Assembly: GCA_023146575.1 (NCBI GenBank)
Contig: JAGLBU010000183.1
Location: 1 to 5,314, forward strand
Length of the DNA stretch: 5,314 nt
Reading direction: 5' to 3'
Origin: Methylococcales bacterium
GTDB lineage: Bacteria > Pseudomonadota > Gammaproteobacteria > Methylococcales > Methylomonadaceae
The notes under the pieces are model-generated. The model saw only the letters and a list, made by a program, of their open reading frames with translations, searched no databases and was not told the origin of the DNA. This document shows, piece by piece, positions 1 to 5,314 of this stretch; positions within the stretch are counted from its first letter, which is position 1, and every line of letters starts with the position of its first letter. The position numbers and the translations under genes are program-made.

Positions 1-929
1 CTCGTTGGCGTGATTCCTAAAATAGGCTCGTTTCCTGTCGAGCTTAACCCGCCCGCTTGTTCAACAATAAAACTCATGGGATTGGCCTCATACAATAACC
101 GTAATCGACCCGATGTTGATTTGTGTGAATCTAATGGATACATAAAAATACCGCCCCGCATTAACACTCGATAGACTTCTGCCACTAAGGACGCAATCCA
201 ACGCATATTAAAATCTTTTTCTCGAAGACCTGACTTTCCTTGAAGGCATTCATTAATATAGCGCTGTACAGGCGCTTCCCAAAAACGTTGATTCGACATA
301 TTAATCGCAAATTCAGTGGTTTCTTCGGGAATAGTAATATTAGGATGCGTTAACATGAATTCACCCATATCAGGGTCTAAAGTAAAACCATTAACGCCAT
401 CACCTGTAGTTAAAATCATCATAGTTGAAGGGCCATATAACACAAAACCCGCGCACACTTGTTCAGAGCCTTTTTGAAAAAAATCTTGTTCGATTAAATC
501 GCCACCTTTAACGCCCTGATAGCGTAAAATTGAAAAAATAGAGCCAACCGTCAAGTTTAAGTCAATATTAGACGAACCATCTAAAGGGTCAAATAAGGCT
601 AAATAATTTCCTTTCGGTTGATGCGTAGGAATTTGAATCGGGTGTTCAATTTCCTCAGACAACATCCCTGATAAATGCCCTGTCCAACTTAAGGCTTCTT
701 CCATAATCTCATGACTTATGATGTCGAGTTTTTTTTGTACTTCACCTTGTATATTTTCAGAATCCGCATTGCCCAACATACCCATCAATGCCCCTTTATT
801 GACAAAATAGGATATTTTTTTACACGCAAGCGCAATATCATTTAGTAACAAACTAAAATCATCGTCTTGATGAGATAAGTTACGTTGTTGCTCGATAATA
901 AACTGGGTTAAATTAACGGAGTTAGGCAT
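1..929 (-). CDS. fbp: Fructose-1,6-bisphosphatase, class I (C-terminus cut by window edge)
   Basis: Hydrolyses fructose 1,6-bisphosphate to fructose 6-phosphate and phosphate in the cytoplasm; this is a committed step of gluconeogenesis and, in autotrophs, of the Calvin cycle. No stop codon is reached on the minus strand from ATG 927-929 to the window edge, giving 309 whole codons. The reading matches class I FBPase throughout: NIQGEVQKKLD near residue 58-68, SEE with E92/E93, the metal-binding DPLDGSSNID at 114-123 (D114 and D117 correspond to the E. coli Mg ligands D110 and D113), GGIFMYP, and RLRLLYEANPM with metal-ligand E281, then EQAGG. E. coli Fbp is about 332 residues, so roughly 25 are missing beyond position 1. 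The last visible residues (GNEPILGITPT) fit the run-up to the family's usual LHQR motif. No clear Shine-Dalgarno precedes the ATG. The gene starts 21 nt after the exonuclease stop codon, which suggests co-transcription. Identity is very secure. Confidence 0.96.
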   Translation of the reverse strand, partial: MPNSVNLTQFIIEQQRNLSHQDDDFSLLLNDIALACKKISYFVNKGALMGMLGNADSENIQGEVQKKLDIISHEIMEEALSWTGHLSGMLSEEIEHPIQIPTHQPKGNYLALFDPLDGSSNIDLNLTVGSIFSILRYQGVKGGDLIEQDFFQKGSEQVCAGFVLYGPSTMMILTTGDGVNGFTLDPDMGEFMLTHPNITIPEETTEFAINMSNQRFWEAPVQRYINECLQGKSGLREKDFNMRWIASLVAEVYRVLMRGGIFMYPLDSHKSTSGRLRLLYEANPMSFIVEQAGGLSSTGNEPILGITPT

Positions 930-950
930 AATGTTTTTTAAAAGTGACAA

Positions 951-1724
951 TTAAAAAGGGTAATCATAATCCATGATTAACGGTGCGTGATCTGAAAATC
1001 GCTGATCTTTGTAAATAGAACTCGTCTGCACTTTATCCTGAAAAATAGTACTGATTATTTGATAATCAATCCGCCATCCCGTGTTATTTTTCCATGATTG
1101 ACCTCGATTTGACCACCACGTATATTCATCTGGCTGTTGTTCTAATAATCGAAAGGCATCAAACCACTGTTTAGTTTCAAACAACACATCTAACCATGCC
1201 CGTTCTTCAGGTAAAAAGCCTGAATTTTTTTTATTACCTTTCCAATTTTTTAAATCGGCTTCCTTATGCGCAATATTCCAATCGCCTGCGATAATATAAT
1301 CACGCCCATTTTGAGCCAATTTTTCTAAATAAATTAGAAAGCGCAATAGAAACTTAAATTTAATTGCTTGACGTTCGGTACTGGCAGAACCTGAGTGGAG
1401 ATACAAAGAAATAACGCTTAAGTTTCCAAAACGCGCTTCAATAAAGCGTCCTTCGGCATCAACATCGTTCCAGCCAATGCCTTTTATAACCTCATCGGGG
1501 GCTTTTTTACAATAAAGCGCCACCCCACTATAGCCTTTTTTAATCGCATCATGATAAAAACAATGATAGCCTTTAGGGTGAAACGCCTCTGCTGTCAGTT
1601 GTGATTCTTGGGCTTTGGTTTCTTGAATACAAACCACATCCGCATTTTGTGTCGCCAACCACGGAAAAACACCTTTGCGCTCTGCGGCACGAATTCCATT
1701 GGCATTTAAAGTAATGATACGCAT
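951..1724 (-). CDS. xth: Exodeoxyribonuclease III family AP endonuclease
   Basis: Mg-dependent endonuclease/exonuclease/phosphatase-fold enzyme that cleaves DNA 5' of abasic sites and degrades 3' ends during base-excision repair. The 257 residues are close to the family length (about 260). Catalytic residues are all visible: N7 (LNANGIR), E35 (QETKA), Y108, D148 and N150 (GDWNIAH), D220 (GWRIDYQ), and D245-H246 (SDHAPL). The stretch from KFKF through DLKNW to GFLPEERAWLD (residues 122-178) is of the ExoA/Crc branch. Pseudomonas Crc, a catalytically dead post-transcriptional regulator, shares this branch but has lost the acidic residues; here they are intact, so a real nuclease is inferred. 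The ATG at 1722-1724 is the natural start because it opens directly into the conserved MRIITLN strand. No strong ribosome binding site is seen. It is probably transcribed from the divergent region at 1762-1791 and leads the unit that contains fbp. Confidence 0.95.
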   Translation of the reverse strand: MRIITLNANGIRAAERKGVFPWLATQNADVVCIQETKAQESQLTAEAFHPKGYHCFYHDAIKKGYSGVALYCKKAPDEVIKGIGWNDVDAEGRFIEARFGNLSVISLYLHSGSASTERQAIKFKFLLRFLIYLEKLAQNGRDYIIAGDWNIAHKEADLKNWKGNKKNSGFLPEERAWLDVLFETKQWFDAFRLLEQQPDEYTWWSNRGQSWKNNTGWRIDYQIISTIFQDKVQTSSIYKDQRFSDHAPLIMDYDYPF

Positions 1725-1728
1725 TATT

Positions 1729-1785
1729 AATTGAGAGTTGCGGTTTTAGGAAGGAAAAAGTATTATACGGGGTTACCTCTCAATT
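1729..1785. repeat. 9-bp perfect inverted repeat flanking the divergent promoters
   Basis: AATTGAGAG (1729-1737) is exactly complementary in reverse to CTCTCAATT (1777-1785), with 39 bp between the arms. The arms bracket the overlapping -10 boxes of the two divergent promoters. Given the predicted start sites, neither transcript would contain both arms, so a DNA operator (two half-sites or a loop) is likelier than an RNA hairpin. No regulator is recognised from the arm sequence, and chance is not excluded. Confidence 0.4.
1738..1766 (+). promoter_or_regulatory. Putative sigma-70 promoter for rpmE
   Basis: TTGCGG (1738-1743), a 17-nt spacer and TATTAT (1761-1766, 5 of 6 to consensus). The expected start site is near 1773, which gives rpmE a leader of about 45 nt. 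The -35 is weak (3 of 6), and the evidence is the spacing and position between divergent genes. gltA has no obvious promoter of its own, so it may also be read from here. Confidence 0.45.
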
Positions 1786-1791
1786 TTGTAA
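1762..1791 (-). promoter_or_regulatory. Putative sigma-70 promoter for the exonuclease-fbp unit
   Basis: On the minus strand there is a perfect TATAAT (plus-strand 1762-1767) with TTACAA (1786-1791) 18 nt upstream as the best, rather poor -35 match (3 of 6). Transcription would begin near 1755, leaving a leader of about 30 nt before the ATG at 1724. The -10 overlaps the plus-strand -10 proposed for rpmE, so the two polymerases could not sit there together. This is consensus matching only; no start site is demonstrated. Confidence 0.5.
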
Positions 1792-1794
1792 CCC
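1770..1794. repeat. 7-bp inverted repeat upstream of rpmE
   Basis: GGGTTAC (1770-1776) pairs with GTAACCC (1788-1794) around an 11-nt loop that contains the right arm of the 9-bp repeat described at 1729-1785. If rpmE transcription began a few bases upstream of the predicted start it would form a hairpin at the very 5' end of the mRNA; otherwise it acts only as a DNA palindrome. A 7-bp match in a region this size is not rare, so significance is modest. Confidence 0.3.
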
Positions 1795-1817
1795 TCTTTA
1801 AGACATTATCAAGTATT

Positions 1818-2018
1818 ATGAAACCAGAAATCCATCCAGAATATAAACAAATTACGGTTACCTGTGGTTGTGGAAACAACTTTGAAACAGGCTCTGTGTT
1901 AGCAAAAGACCTGAATATCGAAGTATGTTCGTCTTGTCACCCTTTTTACACGGGTAAACAACGTGTGGTTGATACCGCTGGTCGTGTGGATAAATTCCGT
2001 AAACGATTTGGCAAATAA
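1818..2018 (+). CDS. rpmE: 50S ribosomal protein bL31 (zinc-binding C+ type)
   Basis: Small protein of the large ribosomal subunit that bridges to the 30S head. The 66-residue product starts at ATG 1818: MKPEIHPEY aligns directly with the E. coli start MKKDIHPKY. An in-frame TTG at 1731 would add 29 non-conserved residues lying over the promoter region, so it is rejected. Four cysteines in C-x-C and C-x2-C pairs (C16, C18, C37, C40) form the zinc ribbon, which makes this the C+ form associated with zinc-replete growth. The HPFYTGKQ motif (41-48) and the C-terminal [10 protein letters not shown] are conserved. E. coli bL31 is 70 residues; the extra residues after RFGK are simply absent. No good Shine-Dalgarno is visible. 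gltA follows after 64 nt without an evident terminator. Confidence 0.95.
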   Translation: MKPEIHPEYKQITVTCGCGNNFETGSVLAKDLNIEVCSSCHPFYTGKQRVVDTAGRVDKFRKRFGK

Positions 2019-2082
2019 TTTTTTAAACGATGGGGACTAAGCCGTCTAACAATCATCTAACGAAACTTTATTTGGAAATTGA

Positions 2083-3381
2083 ATGTCAAAAGACAGTATA
2101 TCCATTGGATACAATGCTAAAGAGCTAAAGCTCCCTCTTTTAAGAGGAACGCTTGGAACGCCAACCGTTGATATTGGAAAATTAAATAAAAAGCTTGGAA
2201 TCTTTACCTATGACCCAGGTTTTGTTTCAACCGCCAGTTGTAAAAGTGATATTACGTTTATTGATGGCGAAAAAGGTGTACTTTTATATCGTGGCTATCC
2301 TATTGAACAATTGGCTAAGCAAAGTACGTTTTTAGAAGTTTCTTATTTATTAATGAATGGTGAACTTCCTGATGAAAAGCGGTTATCAATTTTTACCAAT
2401 GACTTAAGTCACCACACCATCTTACATGAATCCCTTAGTGGTTTTTTTAGTGGATTTCACTATGATGCCCACCCTATGGCAATGATGGTCGGCGTAGTGG
2501 GGTCTTTATCGGCGTTTTATCACAGCCAGTTAGATATGAACGACCCAGAGCATCGACGTATTTCTGCGATGCGATTATTGGCTAAAATACCGACAATTGC
2601 CGCGGCTTGTTATCGTCACTCCGTCGGCTTGCCACAGGTTTATCCACGATTAGATTTAGGCTATTGCGAAAATTTTCTGAATATGATGTTCTCACGTCCT
2701 GGGCAAACCTATACTGAGCAAAATGATTATATTGATCCTGTTACCGTTGAAGCCTTAAACTTACTGTTTATTCTTCATGCTGATCATGAGCAAAACGCCA
2801 GCACCTCTACGGTACGCTTAGCAGGTAGCACAGGGGCAAACCCTTATGCGTGTATTGCCGCAGGTATTTCAGCGCTTTGGGGACCAGCACATGGCGGTGC
2901 AAATGAAGCCGTTTTAAAAATGTTGGTAGAAATTGGTACGGTTGATAACATTCCAAAATATTTAGCAAAAGCCAAAGATAAAAATGATCCGTTTCGACTC
3001 ATGGGATTTGGGCATCGGGTTTATAAAAACTTTGATCCTCGTGCAACCATTACCCGCGATACCTGTCATGCTGTTTTAGAACGTTTTCCAAGTGATGACC
3101 CATTATTTGAATTGGCGTTAGCTCTAGAAGAACATGCCTTAAAAGATGATTATTTCATTGAGAAAAAACTATATCCAAATATTGATTTTTATTCAGGAAT
3201 AATCTATCGAGCGTTAAAAATTCCTGAAAATATGTTTACCGTCATGTTTGTAATCGCACGAACCGCAGGCTGGGTTTCGCATTGGTTAGAAATGATGGAT
3301 GAACCGACCCATAGGATTAGTCGTCCACGACAACTTTATACAGGATATGACCAACGGGATTACCCAACAAAAAATGCTTGA
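2083..3381 (+). CDS. gltA: Citrate synthase, type I (GltA)
   Basis: Condenses acetyl-CoA and oxaloacetate to citrate, the entry step of the TCA cycle, in the cytoplasm. The 432 residues compare with 427 in E. coli GltA and align over the whole length. Catalytic residues are present: H270 (PAHGGANEA), H311 in the signature [14 protein letters not shown] (308-321), and D368 (NIDFYSG). H232 and H235 ([13 protein letters not shown]) and substrate arginines R320, R393 and R413 also match, at a constant offset of six from E. coli. The N-terminal domain of type I enzymes (GTLGTP through DPGF.STA) is present. The region around E. coli C206, part of the NADH-inhibition site, differs: FSRPGQTY replaces FSTPCEPY, a few residues are inserted after it, and R109 of the E. 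coli TRHT motif is a histidine. Weaker NADH control is therefore possible but only inferred. A weak GGAA (2074-2077) precedes the ATG. Confidence 0.98.
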   Translation: MSKDSISIGYNAKELKLPLLRGTLGTPTVDIGKLNKKLGIFTYDPGFVSTASCKSDITFIDGEKGVLLYRGYPIEQLAKQSTFLEVSYLLMNGELPDEKRLSIFTNDLSHHTILHESLSGFFSGFHYDAHPMAMMVGVVGSLSAFYHSQLDMNDPEHRRISAMRLLAKIPTIAAACYRHSVGLPQVYPRLDLGYCENFLNMMFSRPGQTYTEQNDYIDPVTVEALNLLFILHADHEQNASTSTVRLAGSTGANPYACIAAGISALWGPAHGGANEAVLKMLVEIGTVDNIPKYLAKAKDKNDPFRLMGFGHRVYKNFDPRATITRDTCHAVLERFPSDDPLFELALALEEHALKDDYFIEKKLYPNIDFYSGIIYRALKIPENMFTVMFVIARTAGWVSHWLEMMDEPTHRISRPRQLYTGYDQRDYPTKNA

Positions 3382-3394
3382 GAATAATAAACAC

Positions 3395-3423
3395 TTGCGA
3401 AAATATCAAGGGTTTAGTAGAAT
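3395..3423 (+). promoter_or_regulatory. Putative sigma-70 promoter for rplM-rpsI
   Basis: TTGCGA (3395-3400, 4 of 6) and TAGAAT (3418-3423, 5 of 6) are separated by exactly 17 nt in the 81-nt gap after gltA. The predicted start is near 3430, giving a leader of about 33 nt before rplM. This is the best promoter match in the window, and its position before a ribosomal operon supports it. Confidence 0.65.
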
Positions 3424-3462
3424 TCTCGCTCTTTAACACAGCCTTAACATAATAAACTAATA

Positions 3463-3891
3463 ATGAAAACATTTAGTGCAAAACCAGCAGAAGTTAAGCG
3501 CGATTGGTATGTAATTGATGCAGAAGGGAAGACCCTTGGTCGACTTGCCACAGAAGTTGCGCGCCGTCTTCGCGGAAAACATAAGCCCGAATATACACCA
3601 CACGTGGATACAGGGGATTATATTATTGTCATCAATGCAGAAAAAATCGGTGTTACAGGCAATAAAGAACAAAATAAAATATATTATCGCCATACAGGTT
3701 ATGTTGGTAATATGAAATCTGTTACTTTAGGAAAATTACGCAAAACATTTCCAGATCGCATCATTACGACTGCGGTGAAAGGAATGCTCCCTAAAAACCC
3801 ACTAGGGCGTGCCATGTTTAAAAAGTTGAAAGTCTATGCAGGCACAACGCATGAACATCAAGCACAACAACCTAAAGTTTTAGAATTCTAA
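3463..3891 (+). CDS. rplM: 50S ribosomal protein uL13
   Basis: Early-assembling protein of the large ribosomal subunit that binds 23S rRNA. The 142 residues equal the E. coli length exactly. Visible family landmarks are MKTFSAKP at the start, [17 protein letters not shown] (14-30), [16 protein letters not shown] (38-53), [12 protein letters not shown] (105-116) and KLKVYAG (121-127). The ATG at 3463 starts the conserved N-terminus, so no other start is considered. No clear ribosome binding site precedes it. It is the first gene of a two-gene unit with rpsI, which starts 11 nt downstream. In E. coli this operon is feedback-controlled by uL13 on its own leader; whether the short leader here does the same cannot be read from sequence alone. 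Confidence 0.98.
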   Translation: MKTFSAKPAEVKRDWYVIDAEGKTLGRLATEVARRLRGKHKPEYTPHVDTGDYIIVINAEKIGVTGNKEQNKIYYRHTGYVGNMKSVTLGKLRKTFPDRIITTAVKGMLPKNPLGRAMFKKLKVYAGTTHEHQAQQPKVLEF

Positions 3892-3902
3892 TAGGATAAA
3901 AT

Positions 3903-4292
3903 ATGGCAACTCAATATTATGGAACAGGCCGTCGTAAAAGTGCAATTGCACGTGTTTACGCCGTATCAGGTTCTGGTAAAATCACCGTTAACAAACTTCC
4001 GATTGAAAAATATTTTGGTCGTAAAACCGATCAAATTTTAGCGGAACAGCCTTTAGTCTGTGTTGATAAAATGGCAGAGTTTGATCTTAACATTATCGTA
4101 AAAGGTGGTGGCCCTTCAGGTCAAGCAGGCGCTATTCGTCATGGCGTCGCACGCGCATTAATGGACTTTGATGAAACTTTACGTCCTGCCTTGAGAAAAG
4201 CAGGCTATGTAACACGTGATGCCCGTCAAGTGGAACGTAAAAAAATTGGTCTACACAAAGCGAGAAAACGTCCTCAGTATTCAAAACGTTAA
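3903..4292 (+). CDS. rpsI: 30S ribosomal protein uS9
   Basis: Small-subunit protein whose C-terminal tail reaches the decoding centre and touches P-site tRNA. The 129 residues compare with 130 in E. coli. The start [15 protein letters not shown], the signature [19 protein letters not shown] (68-86), [17 protein letters not shown] and the basic tail ending PQYSKR are all intact, including the terminal Lys-Arg that contacts tRNA. It has one of the few recognisable Shine-Dalgarno sequences in the window, AGGA at 3893-3896, 6 nt before the ATG. It lies 11 nt after rplM in the conserved operon order and is followed by a strong terminator 28 nt past its stop. Confidence 0.98.
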   Translation: MATQYYGTGRRKSAIARVYAVSGSGKITVNKLPIEKYFGRKTDQILAEQPLVCVDKMAEFDLNIIVKGGGPSGQAGAIRHGVARALMDFDETLRPALRKAGYVTRDARQVERKKIGLHKARKRPQYSKR

Positions 4293-4320
4293 TTAGCTTT
4301 ATTTTCCAAGGACTGGAACG

Positions 4321-4359
4321 AAAAAAGGGGAGTATCTTTAATTGCTACTTCCCTTTTTT
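4321..4359 (+). terminator. Intrinsic terminator after rpsI
   Basis: A 14-bp stem pairs 4321-4334 (A6, G4, AGTA) with 4346-4359 (TACTT, C3, T6), with one G-U pair, around an 11-nt loop, and the right arm ends in a run of six T. The left arm begins with six A, so the structure could also stop transcription coming from the right. A small extra hairpin (TTCCA 4304-4308 with TGGAA 4314-4318) lies just upstream. It closes the rplM-rpsI unit. Confidence 0.9.
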
Positions 4360-4488
4360 GTGTCTTACAGATCATAAATTGCATTAACCGCTGTCTAAAT
4401 ATAAAAAGATGCGCAGATGAACTGGAAACAAAGGACCGATCAAGAGGTATTCAACCAAAGTGAAATTAAACAACACTAGACATCTTTC

Positions 4489-5205
4489 CTAAATAACCCT
4501 TTGATAGCGTAGGTTTACTAAAGCAGAAACTAAACGCCATGTTAAGGAATAATTTTTATGTTTACCCCGATAAACCTCTTTAACAATCCGAAAAAATTTA
4601 CAACGTCGATTAACATTTTCAATAAAAATACGTTGCTTGGAAAGTGTTTTGTTATGAATTTTCGCTTCTGCTGTCAATGAGCCACCTTTTTTCTTTTTAA
4701 TCGGAAGTGTTCGTATTTTCATGAAGGTTTTGAATGCCTTGATAGCCTGAGTCTGCTAAAAGAAGAGACTTTGGGTGTAAAAAAATCCTATTGGTTTTAA
4801 ACACAGTAAAATCATGTTGCCTGCCTTTTGCACAAACCACTGATAGAATCATAAGTGTTACCGCGCAAACGACTAATTGAGCCTTAATTGTATGTCTTTT
4901 TTTTCCTGAATAATAGTTTTTTTGATGCTTAACAGGGCGTTCAATGGGTTGCTCTGATACATCAATAATGAGTGTTTCAGGCGGGTTATTAATTAACTTT
5001 TGCGGTTGGGTAGTGTTTCAATTTTGGCAATTATTCGAGCATAACGAACATACACTTTCTGGCAATAAGACTCACTAATTCCAGAAACATTAGCTAAGTT
5101 AGCAAAAGTGGGGTAATGCCTTAAATAATATAAAGTCAATAAAATACAATTATTTATAAATAATTTAAAATGGTGCTGATCTTTTACAATGTACCTGGTC
5201 GGCAT
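4489..5205 (-). pseudogene. IS5-type DDE transposase (DDE_Tnp_4-like), broken by two frameshifts
   Basis: Three segments in order rebuild one transposase of about 239 codons. Segment 1 (5205-4993) has the helix-turn-helix part, with LLTLYYLRHYPTF and GISESY, ending LPNRKS. Segment 2 (about 4999-4697) is in the -1 frame and reads LINNPPETLIIDVSEQPIERP, YYSGKKRHTIKAQ, GRQHDF and LLADSGYQG. Segment 3 (4722-4489) returns to the first frame with LTAEAKIHNKTLSKQR, FIENVNRR, KEVYRGKHKNY and ALVNLRY. The acidic triad is present: D at 4961-4963 (IIDVSE), D at 4751-4753 (ADSGYQG) and E at 4618-4620 (FIENVN). The first break sits at the A run 4998-5001: one more A would restore NRKKLINN. The second lies near 4709-4714, where one base is extra. 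Full-length relatives are, from memory, about 270 residues or more; the shortfall falls in the N-terminal part between HHFKLF and LLTLYYL, suggesting an internal deletion. Family assignment is from motif memory; the exact IS group is not fixed. Confidence 0.82.
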
Positions 5206-5314
5206 AATTGGCTACCATACTGCTCAATATTTCCCCAAAATTGTTGCCATCTTCCTTTCGATTGAACTAAAGCACGTAAGGATAAAATCACTTTAGCCCC
5301 TTTATTTTTCCAAC
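5184..5314 (-). pseudogene. C-terminal tail of a second transposase-like protein (partial)
   Basis: A minus-strand frame is open from the window edge to a TAA at 5184-5186, giving 42 residues with a conserved-looking pattern: WKNKGAKVILSLRAL, then GRWQQFW and NIEQYG. A W-x3-GA start, an LSLRAL helix and a GRW-x2-FW end are what I associate with the C-terminus of ISKra4-like transposases, but I hold this family name loosely. The last residues (CRPGTL) overlap, in another frame, the ATG of the IS5-type transposase at 5203-5205, so this gene's natural end has probably been replaced by inserted DNA. The remainder lies outside the window. Confidence 0.4.

Larger units (their letters stand above)
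4477..5314 (-). mobile_element. Transposon debris: broken IS5-type element against a second transposase tail
   Basis: Everything recognisable from here to the window edge is transposase sequence on the minus strand, from two unrelated enzymes joined near 5184-5205. The 3' limit of the IS5-type element is probably just past its stop codon, where TAGACATCTTTCC (4477-4489) would be a plausible terminal repeat. No inverted partner is found near 5205-5314, so the 5' end is either lost or not recognisable and the boundaries are uncertain. The 129 nt between the rpsI terminator and the transposase stop hold no supported gene. Confidence 0.6.

Noticed and set aside
1731..1817. N-terminal extension of bL31 from a TTG at 1731
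   Set aside because: The extra 29 residues are unlike any bL31, cover the promoter region, and the conserved start MKPEIHPEY begins exactly at ATG 1818.
2008..2036. TTGGCA at 2008-2013 as a -35 box for gltA
   Set aside because: The hexamer matches well, but at a spacing of 16-18 nt there is only GC-rich sequence (TGGGGA), not a -10 box, and the hexamer lies inside the end of rpmE.
3457..3715. Open frames on the minus strand (3457-3693) and in another plus frame (3515-3715)
   Set aside because: Both lie within rplM, have no family likeness, and are out-of-frame shadows of a certain ribosomal gene.
4417..4479. 20-codon plus-strand ORF (MNWKQRTDQEV...) with a weak upstream TATAAA
   Set aside because: It has no Shine-Dalgarno, no recognisable family and is very short. 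It could be the stub of a gene interrupted by the transposon, but nothing supports translation.
4440..5235. Possible terminal inverted repeats near 4441-4460 and 5206-5235
   Set aside because: The two stretches share only scattered short matches (GTAT, CCAA) and need gaps to align, which is not enough to define element ends.
1..5314. Search for CRISPR arrays, tRNA or rRNA genes, toxin-antitoxin pairs or defence genes
   Set aside because: No regularly spaced direct repeats, no cloverleaf and no rRNA-like stretch were seen, and every sizeable coding region is accounted for by housekeeping genes or transposases.

Overview
The window reads as ordinary chromosome from a low-GC proteobacterium, most likely a gammaproteobacterium, with a degraded transposon at its right edge. 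The pointers are a class I fructose-1,6-bisphosphatase of Proteobacteria type, a GltA-type (type I) citrate synthase, a zinc-ribbon bL31 of E. coli type, the rplM-rpsI pair, and an AT-rich base composition. An AT-rich gammaproteobacterium (for instance Thiotrichales- or Methylococcales-like) would fit, but that placement is inference and nothing here fixes the genus.

Layout. Positions 1-929 (minus) hold fbp, cut by the window edge about 25 residues before its C-terminus. Positions 951-1724 (minus) hold an exodeoxyribonuclease III family AP endonuclease, 21 nt upstream of fbp and probably in one transcript with it. The 93 nt at 1725-1817 form a compact divergent control region with back-to-back -10 boxes and a perfect 9-bp inverted repeat. 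Going right on the plus strand are rpmE (bL31, true start 1818), gltA (citrate synthase, 2083-3381), a good sigma-70-type promoter at 3395-3423, rplM (uL13, 3463-3891) and rpsI (uS9, 3903-4292), closed by a strong intrinsic terminator at 4321-4359. Positions 4360-4488 hold no gene that I can support.

From 4489 to the end, all recognisable coding signal is on the minus strand and comes from transposases. A DDE transposase of the IS5 / DDE_Tnp_4 kind is split over three reading-frame segments by two frameshifts. It can be rebuilt by eye with all three catalytic acidic residues (D, D, E) present, so it is a recently broken copy rather than an ancient fossil. Abutting its 5' end is the last 42 codons of a second, unrelated transposase-like protein that runs off the window.

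How the genes work together. The core genes are housekeeping: gluconeogenesis or Calvin-cycle sugar phosphate metabolism (fbp), base-excision repair (ExoIII), entry into the TCA cycle (gltA) and translation (bL31, uL13, uS9). In many beta- and gammaproteobacteria rpsI is followed by petABC or sspAB; here a terminator and transposon debris follow instead. I do not see a novel defence system or other undescribed system. The points most worth a second look are the divergent control region, the frameshifted transposase and the nested transposon junction.
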